Shown: piece after piece, positions 15,686 to 24,288 of the stretch
How positions within the stretch are numbered: position 1 is the first letter of the stretch
How the letters are laid out: each line of letters opens with the position of its first letter
DNA from: Pseudomonas fragi
GTDB taxonomy: Bacteria > Pseudomonadota > Gammaproteobacteria > Pseudomonadales > Pseudomonadaceae
Length of the DNA stretch: 64,000 nt
Reading direction: 5' to 3'
Assembly (NCBI RefSeq): GCF_900105835.1
Contig: NZ_LT629783.1
Coordinates: 4,734,501-4,798,500, forward strand
Made by a program: the position numbers and the translations under genes
The notes under the pieces: model-generated
Told to the model about the DNA's origin: nothing
Database searches by the model: none
The model's input: only the letters and a program-made list of their open reading frames with translations

Positions 15686-15763
15686 GAGGCACTCCGTGCA
15701 ACCAGGCAAAAGAAGCGCTGTGATATAACACCGGGCTGTTTCTCCGACAACTGGACCTCGTCT

Positions 15764-16303
15764 ATGAAAGCCAAGGTTGATGCACCTTTCGTACCTCTGA
15801 ATATCGCCGTTCTTACCGTCAGTGATACCCGAACCCTGGAAACGGATACTTCGGGCCAGGTCTTTGTCGACCGTCTGCGTGATGCCGGGCACACCTTGGC
15901 GGCACGGGTGTTGCTCAAGGATGACCTGTATAAAATCCGCGCCCAGGTTGCCAACTGGATCGCCGACGATACGGTGCAAGTGGTGCTGATTACCGGCGGC
16001 ACCGGCTTTACCGCACGCGACAGCACACCTGAAGCGGTGAGCTGCCTGCTGGACAAGCAGGTGGATGGCTTTGGTGAACTGTTCCGCCAGATATCAGTGG
16101 CTGATATTGGTACCTCGACCGTTCAGTCCCGTGCCCTGGCCGGCCTGGCCAACGGTACGCTGGTGTGCTGCCTGCCGGGTTCGACCAACGCGGTACGCAC
16201 CGGTTGGGACGGGATTTTGGCCGAGCAACTGGACTCCCGCCATCGCCCGTGCAACTTCGTCGCCCATTTGAAGCAGGCAGCGGCCTGTGACAGCCGTGGG
16301 TAA
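15764..16303 (+). CDS. moaB: Molybdenum cofactor biosynthesis protein MoaB
   Basis: A 179-aa MoaB/MogA-fold protein that adenylylates molybdopterin or binds it. The signature [36 protein letters not shown] and [14 protein letters not shown] are all seen. ATG 15764 starts the family-like N-terminus ([20 protein letters not shown]). Its end overlaps the moeA start by 17 bases, implying a coupled operon. Confidence 0.93.
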   Translation: MKAKVDAPFVPLNIAVLTVSDTRTLETDTSGQVFVDRLRDAGHTLAARVLLKDDLYKIRAQVANWIADDTVQVVLITGGTGFTARDSTPEAVSCLLDKQVDGFGELFRQISVADIGTSTVQSRALAGLANGTLVCCLPGSTNAVRTGWDGILAEQLDSRHRPCNFVAHLKQAAACDSRG

Positions 16304-17513
16304 GCCGGGCCGCAGTGGCGCGCTGATGCCGGTTGAAGAGGCCCTGGAGCGTCTGCTGGCCCTGGCTGACGCAGCGCCGATCCTTGACAGCGAATCGGTG
16401 CTGGTGGGCGCAAGTGATGGCCGTGTACTGGCCCATGATCTGGTTTCCAGCCTTGATCTGCCGCCCTGGCCCAACAGCGCAATGGACGGCTATGCACTGA
16501 ACAGGGCCGATTGGTCGGGGGAGCCGTTAACGGTCAGCCAGCGTATTTTCGCTGGCACGGCCCCCGAGCCGCTGGCACCGGGTACCTGTGCCAGGATTTT
16601 TACCGGCGCCCCCGTCCCTGCCGGGGCGGACTGCGTAGAAATGCAGGAAAACGCCGAGGTGCAGGCCGACGGGCGTGTGGTGTTTAGCCACCCCCTGCAC
16701 GCAGGTCAAAATATTCGTCCTCAAGGGCAGGAAACCACCGTTGGTGAGGTCGTCTTGCCTGCGGGCACGCGCCTGGGGCCGATTGAGCAAGGGCTGGCTG
16801 CGTCCTTGGGCTGTGCCGAACTGCAGGTGGTTCGGCGGATCAAGGTGGCGGTATTGTCGACCGGCGATGAGTTGATCGAACCCGGACAACCACTGGGGCC
16901 GGGGCAAATCTACAACAGCAACCGTGTCGTGTTGTGCAGCTGGCTGACGCGGATGGGCTGTGAGGTGGTCGATGGGGGGATTTTGCCTGATGATCTGCCG
17001 GCAACCCGGCAGCGACTGGGGGAATTGGGGGCGGTTGACCTGATTTTGTCCACGGGCGGCGTGTCGGTGGGCGAGGCAGACTTTTTGGGCATCGCGCTGC
17101 GCGAAGAAGGCGAGCTGGCGCTATGGAAACTCGCCATCAAGCCGGGCAAGCCGCTGACCTGCGGGCACTTTCGCGGTGTGCCGGTGATCGGCTTGCCGGG
17201 TAACCCGGCGTCGACCCTGGTGACGTTCGCGCTGCTGGCGCGGCCTTACCTGCTGCGCCGTCAGGGCGTGCAGGCGGTGGCGCCGCTGAAGTTCCAGGTG
17301 CCTGCGGGATTTGTCTGGCCCAAGCCGGGCAATCGTCGCGAGTACTTGCGCGGGCGCCTGGAGCTGGGGCGGGCGGTGATCTACAAAAACCAGAGTTCGG
17401 GCGTGCTGCGCAGCGCGGCCTGGGCCGAAGGGCTGGTGGAAGTGCTGGAAGAGCGCACCCTGGTTGAAGGCGACCTGGTGGGGTTTATTCCTTTGAGTGA
17501 AGTGCTGGGTTAG
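16287..17513 (+). CDS. moeA: Molybdopterin molybdenumtransferase MoeA
   Basis: Inserts molybdenum into adenylylated molybdopterin. Conserved segments include SAMDGYAL, GQNIRPQGQE, STGDEL, LSTGGVSVGEADFL and GLPGNPASTLVTF; the 408-aa length is usual. I use GTG 16287, overlapping moaB; ATG 16326 (MPVEEALERL) is the alternative start. A REP pair follows the stop codon. Confidence 0.93.
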   Translation: MTAVGKPGRSGALMPVEEALERLLALADAAPILDSESVLVGASDGRVLAHDLVSSLDLPPWPNSAMDGYALNRADWSGEPLTVSQRIFAGTAPEPLAPGTCARIFTGAPVPAGADCVEMQENAEVQADGRVVFSHPLHAGQNIRPQGQETTVGEVVLPAGTRLGPIEQGLAASLGCAELQVVRRIKVAVLSTGDELIEPGQPLGPGQIYNSNRVVLCSWLTRMGCEVVDGGILPDDLPATRQRLGELGAVDLILSTGGVSVGEADFLGIALREEGELALWKLAIKPGKPLTCGHFRGVPVIGLPGNPASTLVTFALLARPYLLRRQGVQAVAPLKFQVPAGFVWPKPGNRREYLRGRLELGRAVIYKNQSSGVLRSAAWAEGLVEVLEERTLVEGDLVGFIPLSEVLG

Positions 17514-17529
17514 CACTGTTGCTCCATCT

Positions 17530-17614
17530 GTGGGAGCTGGCTTGCCTGCGATGCAGGCGACCCGCTCTTTCAGGTCAATCGCGGTGATCCCATCGCGAGC
17601 AAGCCCGCTCCCAC
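17530..17614. repeat. REP pair 2 (about 85 bp)
   Basis: GTGGGAGCTGGCTTGCCTGCGAT with an inverted partner ATCGCGAGCAAGCCCGCTCCCAC. The left arm is slightly diverged. It sits between the convergent moeA and the GDP-mannose gene. Confidence 0.85.
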
Positions 17615-17624
17615 CACAATGAAC

Positions 17625-19067
17625 TCAAACCGGCACGCGCCCATAGATATCAGTCAGGCGCACGATGTCGTCCTCGCCCACATACTCGCCGCTTTGCACT
17701 TCGATCATGACCAGCTCGGCTTCCCCGGTGTTGCCCAGCCGGTGGGGAGTGCCGGGCTGGATAAAGGTCGATTCGTTGGTGTCGAGCCGCAAATCACGGT
17801 CGCCATTGGTGACCTGTGCAGCGCCGCTGACCACGATCCAGTGCTCGCTGCGCCGCTGGTGTACCTGCAGAGACAGCGCGGCCCCGGGCTTGACCACGAT
17901 GCGCTTGATCTTGAACCCGGGGCCTTCCTCCAGCACGGTGTAAGTGCCCCACGGGCGGGTGACGGTGCGGTGCAGGCGGTAGGCATCGTGGCCCTGGCGC
18001 TTGAGCGCTTGGGCGATGTGCCTGACGTCCTGGCTGCGCCGGGCGTCTGCCACAAGCAGTGCATCCGGCGTGTCGATAATGATCAGGTCGTTGAGTCCGA
18101 CTGCGCCCACAAGGCGTTTTGGCGAATCGATGTAGCAGTTATGCACATCGTGCAGTACGTTTTCGCCCGTACACTGGTTGCCATTCTCGTCAGCCCGGGT
18201 CAGTTCGCGCACCGCCTGCCATGAGCCGATATCACTCCAGCCCAGTTGGCAAGGCACCACGGCCACGTGTTGCGAGCGCTCCATCACGGCGTAGTCGATG
18301 GAGATATCAGGCACCCGGGCGAAGCTTGCGCTATCCAGTTCGAGATGACGTTGTTGCTGGCCCTCAAATATCTGACTGTGCTCCAGGCAGTGACTCACCG
18401 CATCCAGCACCTGGGGCGCATGGGCCTTGAGTTCTCGCAGCACACTGTCGGCGCGCATGCAGAACATGCCGCTGTTCCACAGATGCATGCCACCGTCCAG
18501 GTAGCCTTGGGCCGTCAGGGCGTCAGGCTTTTCTACAAATTGCGCCACTTTAAAGCTGTCAGTGTTAAGTGCCGGGCCTTTTTCGATGTAGCCAAAACCG
18601 GTTTCGGCTCGGGTTGGCAGGATGCCGAAGGTCACCAGCCAACCCTGTTCGGCCAGTTGCCGGGCGCTGTCGACGGCCTGAGCGAAGGCGGCAATATCGG
18701 TGATCAGGTGGTCGGCGGGCAGCACCAGCAGCTGCGCATCGCCGCCGTAGCGCTGCGCCACCTGCAAGGCAGCTGCGGCAATCGCCGGGGCGGTGTTGCG
18801 GCCAAAGGGTTCGAGGATAAAGCCCAGTTCGATGGCGGCAGTGTTCAGTGCACGGTAATCATCCAGCGTGCGAAAAAATACCTCCCGGTTGGTCACGGTC
18901 AGCAATTGCGCCACATCAGGCAGGTTCGCGGCGCGGGTAAAGGTCTTTTGCAGCAGGCTCTGGCCGTCGGGCAGGCGCATGAAGGGCTTGGGCATGGCCT
19001 CGCGCGACACGGGCCACAGCCGGGTACCCGCGCCACCGGCGATGATGCAGGGGACCAGTGTGCTCAT
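17625..19067 (-). CDS. Mannose-1-phosphate guanylyltransferase / mannose-6-phosphate isomerase
   Basis: A bifunctional type II PMI-GMP enzyme (480 aa) that makes GDP-mannose for polysaccharides. The N-terminal nucleotidyltransferase shows IIAGGAGTRLWPVSRE and PKPF. The C-terminal cupin isomerase shows QVHQRRSEHW with the zinc histidines. ATG 19065-19067 is chosen because the pyrophosphorylase signature starts immediately after it. It resembles AlgA, ManC and PslB; with no alginate or Psl genes nearby I cannot choose a symbol. Confidence 0.92.
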   Translation of the reverse strand: MSTLVPCIIAGGAGTRLWPVSREAMPKPFMRLPDGQSLLQKTFTRAANLPDVAQLLTVTNREVFFRTLDDYRALNTAAIELGFILEPFGRNTAPAIAAAALQVAQRYGGDAQLLVLPADHLITDIAAFAQAVDSARQLAEQGWLVTFGILPTRAETGFGYIEKGPALNTDSFKVAQFVEKPDALTAQGYLDGGMHLWNSGMFCMRADSVLRELKAHAPQVLDAVSHCLEHSQIFEGQQQRHLELDSASFARVPDISIDYAVMERSQHVAVVPCQLGWSDIGSWQAVRELTRADENGNQCTGENVLHDVHNCYIDSPKRLVGAVGLNDLIIIDTPDALLVADARRSQDVRHIAQALKRQGHDAYRLHRTVTRPWGTYTVLEEGPGFKIKRIVVKPGAALSLQVHQRRSEHWIVVSGAAQVTNGDRDLRLDTNESTFIQPGTPHRLGNTGEAELVMIEVQSGEYVGEDDIVRLTDIYGRVPV

Positions 19068-19225
19068 GGAAAACGCCTCTAGAATCATGGGACTGCTGTC
19101 AGGGGCTGAAGTCTGACGGGTTCTGCGGTTTTGATCGACCCGTGAAGGTTAAATCATCCGTGCATGGGTCTTTCTGGCCTGGCTGTTGTCCAAGCAGTCA
19201 GACCGATTATGTTGAGGGATGGAAC

Positions 19226-20119
19226 ATGAGTGCAGGCAAGGCGTTTTTGATTTTGCACGGCAAGCAGGCGCTTAACGAAGACGTGCGCGCCGCCGTCGAG
19301 CAACAGCGTGCGGCGGGCCGGGAACTGGCGGTGCGCCTGACCTGGGAGGCCGGCGATGCCCAGCGCCTGGTGCGCGAGGCCCTGGAGGGCGGTTACAGCC
19401 AACTGATTGCCGGCGGTGGTGATGGCACCTTGCGCGATATTTGCGAGGCGATGGCCATGGCCGATACCGAGGCCAGCCTGGTCTTGTTGCCGCTGGGCAC
19501 CGCCAATGACTTTGCGCGGGCCGCGGGGGTTCCCCTTGAACCCGGCCCGGCCCTGGCCCTGCTGGATGCGCCAGCCCGGGCCATCGACCTGGGTGAAGCT
19601 GACGGCAAGTTGTTTTTGAATATGGCCACGGGCGGTTTTGGCAGCCAGGTCACCGCCAATACCTCCGAAGACCTGAAGAAGGTACTGGGCGGCGCGGCTT
19701 ACCTGTTTACCGGATTGTCCCGCTTCAGCGAACTGCACGCCGCCTACGCCGAATTGCAGGGGCCGGACTTCCACTGGAAAGGCGAACTGCTGGCGCTGGG
19801 CATCGGCAACGGTCGCCAGGCCGGGGGCGGGCAAGTGCTGTGCCCCGAGGCGCTGGTGGATGATGGTTTGCTGGATATCAGTATTTTGCCTGCGCCCCAG
19901 GAAATCGTCGGCACCCTCAAAAGCCTGATGGCCGAAGGCTGGGGGCTGGATAACCTGTTTGTCCGCGCGCGGTTGCCCTGGGTTGAAATCAAGACTGCCG
20001 AAGGGCTGGCAATCAACCTCGATGGCGAACCCCTTGCCGGCGATGCCGTGCGCTTTGCCGTGCGCAAGGGCGCACTGAAGGTTCACTTGCCGCCGGGCTC
20101 GCCTTTGCTGGGCCAGTAA
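19226..20119 (+). CDS. yegS: Lipid kinase YegS-like (diacylglycerol kinase catalytic domain)
   Basis: A 297-aa soluble kinase of the DAGK/YegS family that phosphorylates lipids, probably phosphatidylglycerol or diacylglycerol. The nucleotide-binding motif is IAGGGDGTLRDI (residues about 67-78) followed by LLPLGTANDFAR, and GNGRQAGGGQ lies further on. ATG 19226 follows GAGGGATGGAAC. The longer upstream frame is rejected as it lacks family similarity. Confidence 0.88.
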   Translation: MSAGKAFLILHGKQALNEDVRAAVEQQRAAGRELAVRLTWEAGDAQRLVREALEGGYSQLIAGGGDGTLRDICEAMAMADTEASLVLLPLGTANDFARAAGVPLEPGPALALLDAPARAIDLGEADGKLFLNMATGGFGSQVTANTSEDLKKVLGGAAYLFTGLSRFSELHAAYAELQGPDFHWKGELLALGIGNGRQAGGGQVLCPEALVDDGLLDISILPAPQEIVGTLKSLMAEGWGLDNLFVRARLPWVEIKTAEGLAINLDGEPLAGDAVRFAVRKGALKVHLPPGSPLLGQ

Positions 20120-20214
20120 TCGCGGGCGGGTTAATTGATGGCTAACCGATATCAAGCTCCGGGAAAACCGGCCGATAAGGTCAGGCATCAAGCACCTACG
20201 CTCAGGAGTTACTT

Positions 20215-21150
20215 ATGGCCGGCATTCTCGACACGGTAGACCAGCGCACCCAGCTGGTCGGTGAAAACCGACTGGAACTTCTTATGTTTCGCCTGGCCGG
20301 TCGGCAGCTGTTTGCGATCAACGTGTTCAAGGTGCAAGAAGTCCTGCAGTTGCCCAAACTGACCCTTATGCCACACCGCCATCCCCATGTGTGTGGCGTG
20401 GTTAACCTGCGCGGCAAGACCCTGCCGGTGATCGACCTGTCCCAGGCCATCGGCATGCGTGCGCTGGTGCCTGGGCCTGACAGCACCATTATCGTCACCG
20501 AGTACAACCGCTCGGTGCAGGCCTTTCTGGTGGGCGGGGTCGATCGCATCGTCAACATGAACTGGGAGGCCATCCTGCCGCCACCTGCCAGTGCCGGGCG
20601 CAGCCATTACCTGACCGCCATCAGCAAGGTTGAAGAACAACTGGTGGAGATCATCGACGTGGAAAAAGTCCTGGCTGAAATTGTGCCGTACAACGCCAAG
20701 GTCTCGCGCGAGAAGCTGGCCGACCCGATCTTTGAGCAAGTGCGCGGGCGGGAAGTGCTGCTGGTCGACGACTCCAGCGTGGCCCTGGCACAACTGCGCG
20801 AAACCCTTTCCCAACTGGGGATCAAGATGCACATCGCCAGCGATGGCCTCAAGGCGCTGAACATGCTCAAGGCTTGGGCCGATACCGGTCAGGTCATGAC
20901 CGACAAGCTGCTGATGATCTTCACTGATGCTGAAATGCCGGAAATGGACGGCTACCGGTTGACCACGGAGATCCGCAATGACCCGCGCCTGCGCAGCCTG
21001 TATGTGGTGCTGCACACCTCGTTGTCCGGCAGCTTCAACGAATCAATGGTGAAAAAGGTCGGTTGCGACAATTTCCTGTCCAAGTTTCAGCCGGACAAGC
21101 TGGTGGATGTCGTACGTCAGCGTTTGATACTCGACCAGGTACCTGCCTGA
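20215..21150 (+). CDS. cheV: Chemotaxis protein CheV
   Basis: An N-terminal CheW domain (residues about 15-155; VNLRGKTLPVIDLSQ) couples to chemoreceptors and CheA. A C-terminal receiver domain (about 178-305) has the acidic pair DD (VLLVDDSS) and phospho-acceptor Asp in IFTDAEMPEMDGY. It probably tunes receptor-kinase signalling by phosphorylation. AGGAG is close upstream. It stands alone, away from a flagellar cluster, as often happens with Pseudomonas cheV genes. Confidence 0.94.
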   Translation: MAGILDTVDQRTQLVGENRLELLMFRLAGRQLFAINVFKVQEVLQLPKLTLMPHRHPHVCGVVNLRGKTLPVIDLSQAIGMRALVPGPDSTIIVTEYNRSVQAFLVGGVDRIVNMNWEAILPPPASAGRSHYLTAISKVEEQLVEIIDVEKVLAEIVPYNAKVSREKLADPIFEQVRGREVLLVDDSSVALAQLRETLSQLGIKMHIASDGLKALNMLKAWADTGQVMTDKLLMIFTDAEMPEMDGYRLTTEIRNDPRLRSLYVVLHTSLSGSFNESMVKKVGCDNFLSKFQPDKLVDVVRQRLILDQVPA

Positions 21151-21220
21151 GGTCTCCCATCTTTGCATCCGTGATCGGCTCGTATACTGTGGCTTTTTTA
21201 CCTCGCAGGGAGCCAGAGTC

Positions 21221-22027
21221 ATGCTGCATCTAAGTGCGCTTTATCGTTTCCCACTCAAGTCCGGCAAGGGTGAAAGCCTGCCCCAGGCCCGGCTGGACAA
21301 GCTGGGGCTGGAAGGTGATCGCCGCTGGATGTTGGTGGACGAAGCCAGCGGGCGTTTTCTGACCCAGCGTGCCGACCCCAAAATGAGCCAGTTGTCGGCC
21401 TTGTGGAATGCCACCGGTGGCTTGACCTTGAGCGCCCAAGGCTTCGAGGCACTGGATGTGGCAGTGCCTGATGCCGACACAGACTTGCGTGGCGTAACGA
21501 TCTGGCGTGACTCCCTGCGTGTGCCGGATGCAGGCGATGCCGCTGCCGACTGGCTGAGCCGCTTTGTCGAAAAACCGGTGCGCCTGGTGCATGTGCCACT
21601 CCCCAGGGCGCGCACCACTGAAGCGGGCTACGGTCGGGACGATGACCAAGTGGCGTTCGCCGATGGTTACCCGCTTTTGCTGATTGGTCAGGCTTCTCTG
21701 GATGACATTTCGCATAAGGTCGGGCGACCTCTGGATATGCTGCGCTTTCGTCCCAACCTGGTGATCGAAGGCAGCGAAGCCTTTGCCGAAGACGGCTGGA
21801 AGCGTATCCGCATTGGCGACGTGGAGTTTCGTGTGGTCAAGTCCTGCTCGCGCTGCATCCTCACCACAGTCGATCCGCAAACGGGGGTGCGTGATGAACA
21901 GCGGGAACCGCTGGCGACGCTGATGACCTATCGCAAGCAGGAAAACGGCACCATGTTTGGTCAGAACCTGGTGAATGATGGTAACGGCGTACTGGAAGTC
22001 GGTATGCCGGTAACCATCCTGGAGTAA
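21221..22027 (+). CDS. MOSC-domain protein, YcbX-like
   Basis: A 268-aa protein with the MOSC N-terminal barrel (LSALYRFPLKSGKGE, then GLEGDRRWMLVD) and a C-terminal MOSC domain containing the molybdenum-cofactor cysteine in SCSRCILTTVDP and RFRPNLVIEG. Related YcbX proteins reduce N-hydroxylated compounds. No ferredoxin domain is fused here, so it would need an outside electron donor. A REP pair follows. Confidence 0.88.
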   Translation: MLHLSALYRFPLKSGKGESLPQARLDKLGLEGDRRWMLVDEASGRFLTQRADPKMSQLSALWNATGGLTLSAQGFEALDVAVPDADTDLRGVTIWRDSLRVPDAGDAAADWLSRFVEKPVRLVHVPLPRARTTEAGYGRDDDQVAFADGYPLLLIGQASLDDISHKVGRPLDMLRFRPNLVIEGSEAFAEDGWKRIRIGDVEFRVVKSCSRCILTTVDPQTGVRDEQREPLATLMTYRKQENGTMFGQNLVNDGNGVLEVGMPVTILE

Positions 22028-22037
22028 TACCGTCTCT

Positions 22038-22122
22038 GTGGGAGCGGGCTTGCTCGCGATGTGGGCAACGGGGTCTGGCAGGCAAACCGCGTCAATGCTA
22101 TCGCAGGCAAGCCAGCTCCCAC
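22038..22122. repeat. REP pair 3 (about 85 bp)
   Basis: GTGGGAGCGGGCTTGCTCGCGAT faces the inverted partner ATCGCAGGCAAGCCAGCTCCCAC. It lies between the convergent MOSC and slt genes. Confidence 0.85.
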
Positions 22123-22144
22123 AGGGAGCAGGCATCTTCAGCTG

Positions 22145-24073
22145 TCACTGATCATCAAAATAGCGTTCATGCCAATCCACCACAGGCTGTGGTGCATTGA
22201 GCTTCTGCCCGTAGATCACCGAATAAGACAGCACGTTCTGCACGTATTGGCGGGTTTCGTCGAACGGGATGCTCTCGATCCATACGTCGAAGCCCAGGTG
22301 GTTGGCGCCCTTGAGCCATTGGCGTACGCGCCCCGGCCCGGCGTTGTAAGCCGCCGAAGCCAGCACCCGGTTGCCATTGAACTGGCCATGCACCTGGCTC
22401 AGATAGGCTGCGCCCAACTGAATGTTTTTGTCGGGGTTCAACACTTGCTGCGGTGAGGCCAGCGGAATGCTGAATTTTCGTGCGGTCTCTTTGGCCGTGG
22501 CTGGCATCAACTGCATCAGGCCGCTGGCGCCAACGCCGGAGCGGGCATCATCCATAAAGGCGCTTTCCTGACGGGTAATAGCGAATACCCAGCTGGAATG
22601 CAGGCCGCGCAGTTTGGCTTCACGCACCAGGGTGTCGCGGTGGGCCATCGGGAAGCGAATGTCCAGGTCATCCCAGTACTGGGCCTGACTGATGGTGCGA
22701 ATAGCCGGGAAATACCACTTCAGGTCGTAGGCCAGCTTGGCCTGGGCGACCATTTCATCGCGGCTGAACAAACGGCTGACGTAGTACCACTCGCGGCGTC
22801 CATCGACCACCTGGCCGCGATCATGGAACTCCAGGGCGCGCTGTACCCCCGGCGTATTGCGTACTTTCTTGATCAGTTGCGGGCTCAGCACCAGCGGCCG
22901 GTTGTTCAGTTGGTAAGGCGTCTGGGCCCGGTCGGCGGCGAGGAAGCCATAGAAATCACGCTCGTTGGCGACTTTTTTGAACAGTACCTGGGCTTGCGGG
23001 TTTTTCGGCTCGGCCAGCTCCAGGCTGCGCGCCTGCCAGTAGCGCCAGCGGCTGGTGGTTGCCAGGTCCTGGGGCAGCTTGCGGGTCAGCTGATAAGCGT
23101 CTTCCCAGCGGCCCAGGCGCAGCAACAGGCGCAGGCGCCATTCGGTGACGGTGTTGTCGCGCAGCTCGGGATCGTACTGGGTCATGATGGCCAGGCCGCG
23201 ACTGTCGTAGCGGCGGGCGAACGTCAGGCCGATTTCCCGGGCGATGGCGACTTTTTCATCGCGGGAAAAGTGCATGTTGGTGGCGTAGGTGTCGAGCAGG
23301 GATGCGGCTTTTTCCGGGTCCTGGCGCGCCAGGCGGCGCAGGCCCAGGCCTACGGCGTCAGACATGGCTTCGCTGGCCGGGGCAAAGCGTGATGGCTGGC
23401 TGAGCATATCGGGCTTTTGCGCCACCTCGATCATCAGCCGGGCTTGCGGGCCCAGGGTATTGAGGCCATTGGCCAGTTGTGTGGCCAGGGCGTAATTGCG
23501 TGCTTCAGCAGCCAGCTTGACCCGCTGCCAGCGCTTTTGCTCGGTCAGCTGGCCGGCGGCGGCCCACTGGCTGAACAGGGCGTCGCAGGCGACAGGTTGC
23601 GCTTTGCCGACCATCCACAGTTTTTCTGCGCTGGCATAACCCTCGGCCTTGCGGTTGTGTTGCAGCTCATATTGGCCATTGAGGCAGTCCAGCTCGGTGA
23701 AATTGAGCTTGGGGTCGTAGTATTTTTCGAAAGTGGCCCAGTCGCCACGGTCTGCCAGCCAACGCAACCAGCGCAGTTTCATCCAGTTGGCTTGGGGCAG
23801 GTCGCCGTGCTCGGCCAAAAACTGTTCAATTTCAGTGTTGCTGGCCGACTTCAGGCGAGCGGTCAGCTCGTCATAGGCCAGGTACGGCGTGAGCGGGTAG
23901 CTGCGCAGGGCTGCAGCATTCTGGAAATATGGGCCGGAATCGCCTTTGGCCAGGGCGCGCTTGGCCTGGTCGTACAGTTGGCGTTGTTGAGTCAGGTCTG
24001 CGCCGTGGGCGGCTTGCACGGCGCAACTGGTGAGAAGCAGGCAGGATAAAAAGTTGAAGAGACGACTGCGCAT
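22145..24073 (-). CDS. slt: Soluble lytic murein transglycosylase
   Basis: A 642-aa periplasmic enzyme that cleaves peptidoglycan to 1,6-anhydro-muropeptides. A signal peptide (residues about 1-24, ending VQAAHGA) precedes a long superhelical region. The C-terminal catalytic SLT domain has the active glutamate in FAITRQESAFMDDARS, followed by GASGLMQLMPATA and NIQLGAAYLSQ. ATG 24071-24073 is chosen because the signal peptide begins there. Confidence 0.93.
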   Translation of the reverse strand: MRSRLFNFLSCLLLTSCAVQAAHGADLTQQRQLYDQAKRALAKGDSGPYFQNAAALRSYPLTPYLAYDELTARLKSASNTEIEQFLAEHGDLPQANWMKLRWLRWLADRGDWATFEKYYDPKLNFTELDCLNGQYELQHNRKAEGYASAEKLWMVGKAQPVACDALFSQWAAAGQLTEQKRWQRVKLAAEARNYALATQLANGLNTLGPQARLMIEVAQKPDMLSQPSRFAPASEAMSDAVGLGLRRLARQDPEKAASLLDTYATNMHFSRDEKVAIAREIGLTFARRYDSRGLAIMTQYDPELRDNTVTEWRLRLLLRLGRWEDAYQLTRKLPQDLATTSRWRYWQARSLELAEPKNPQAQVLFKKVANERDFYGFLAADRAQTPYQLNNRPLVLSPQLIKKVRNTPGVQRALEFHDRGQVVDGRREWYYVSRLFSRDEMVAQAKLAYDLKWYFPAIRTISQAQYWDDLDIRFPMAHRDTLVREAKLRGLHSSWVFAITRQESAFMDDARSGVGASGLMQLMPATAKETARKFSIPLASPQQVLNPDKNIQLGAAYLSQVHGQFNGNRVLASAAYNAGPGRVRQWLKGANHLGFDVWIESIPFDETRQYVQNVLSYSVIYGQKLNAPQPVVDWHERYFDDQ

Positions 24074-24288
24074 GAGGCTTCCGTACTGATAAAAAACGCG
24101 ACGAGCGCAGACCGGGCCTGCGCTGATTATTTCGTAGCTTAGCCTTTTGCCAGCGACGCGTGAACGTCTTGCCGGCCAAGCGCAGCAACTTGGCACTAAA
24201 TGAAGGCAAGTCGGCACCGTACACGAAATACCCGGCCGCCCGAGGGGTTAAATCAGGTAGAATGCGCGCCCAGTTTTTGGAGAAGCTC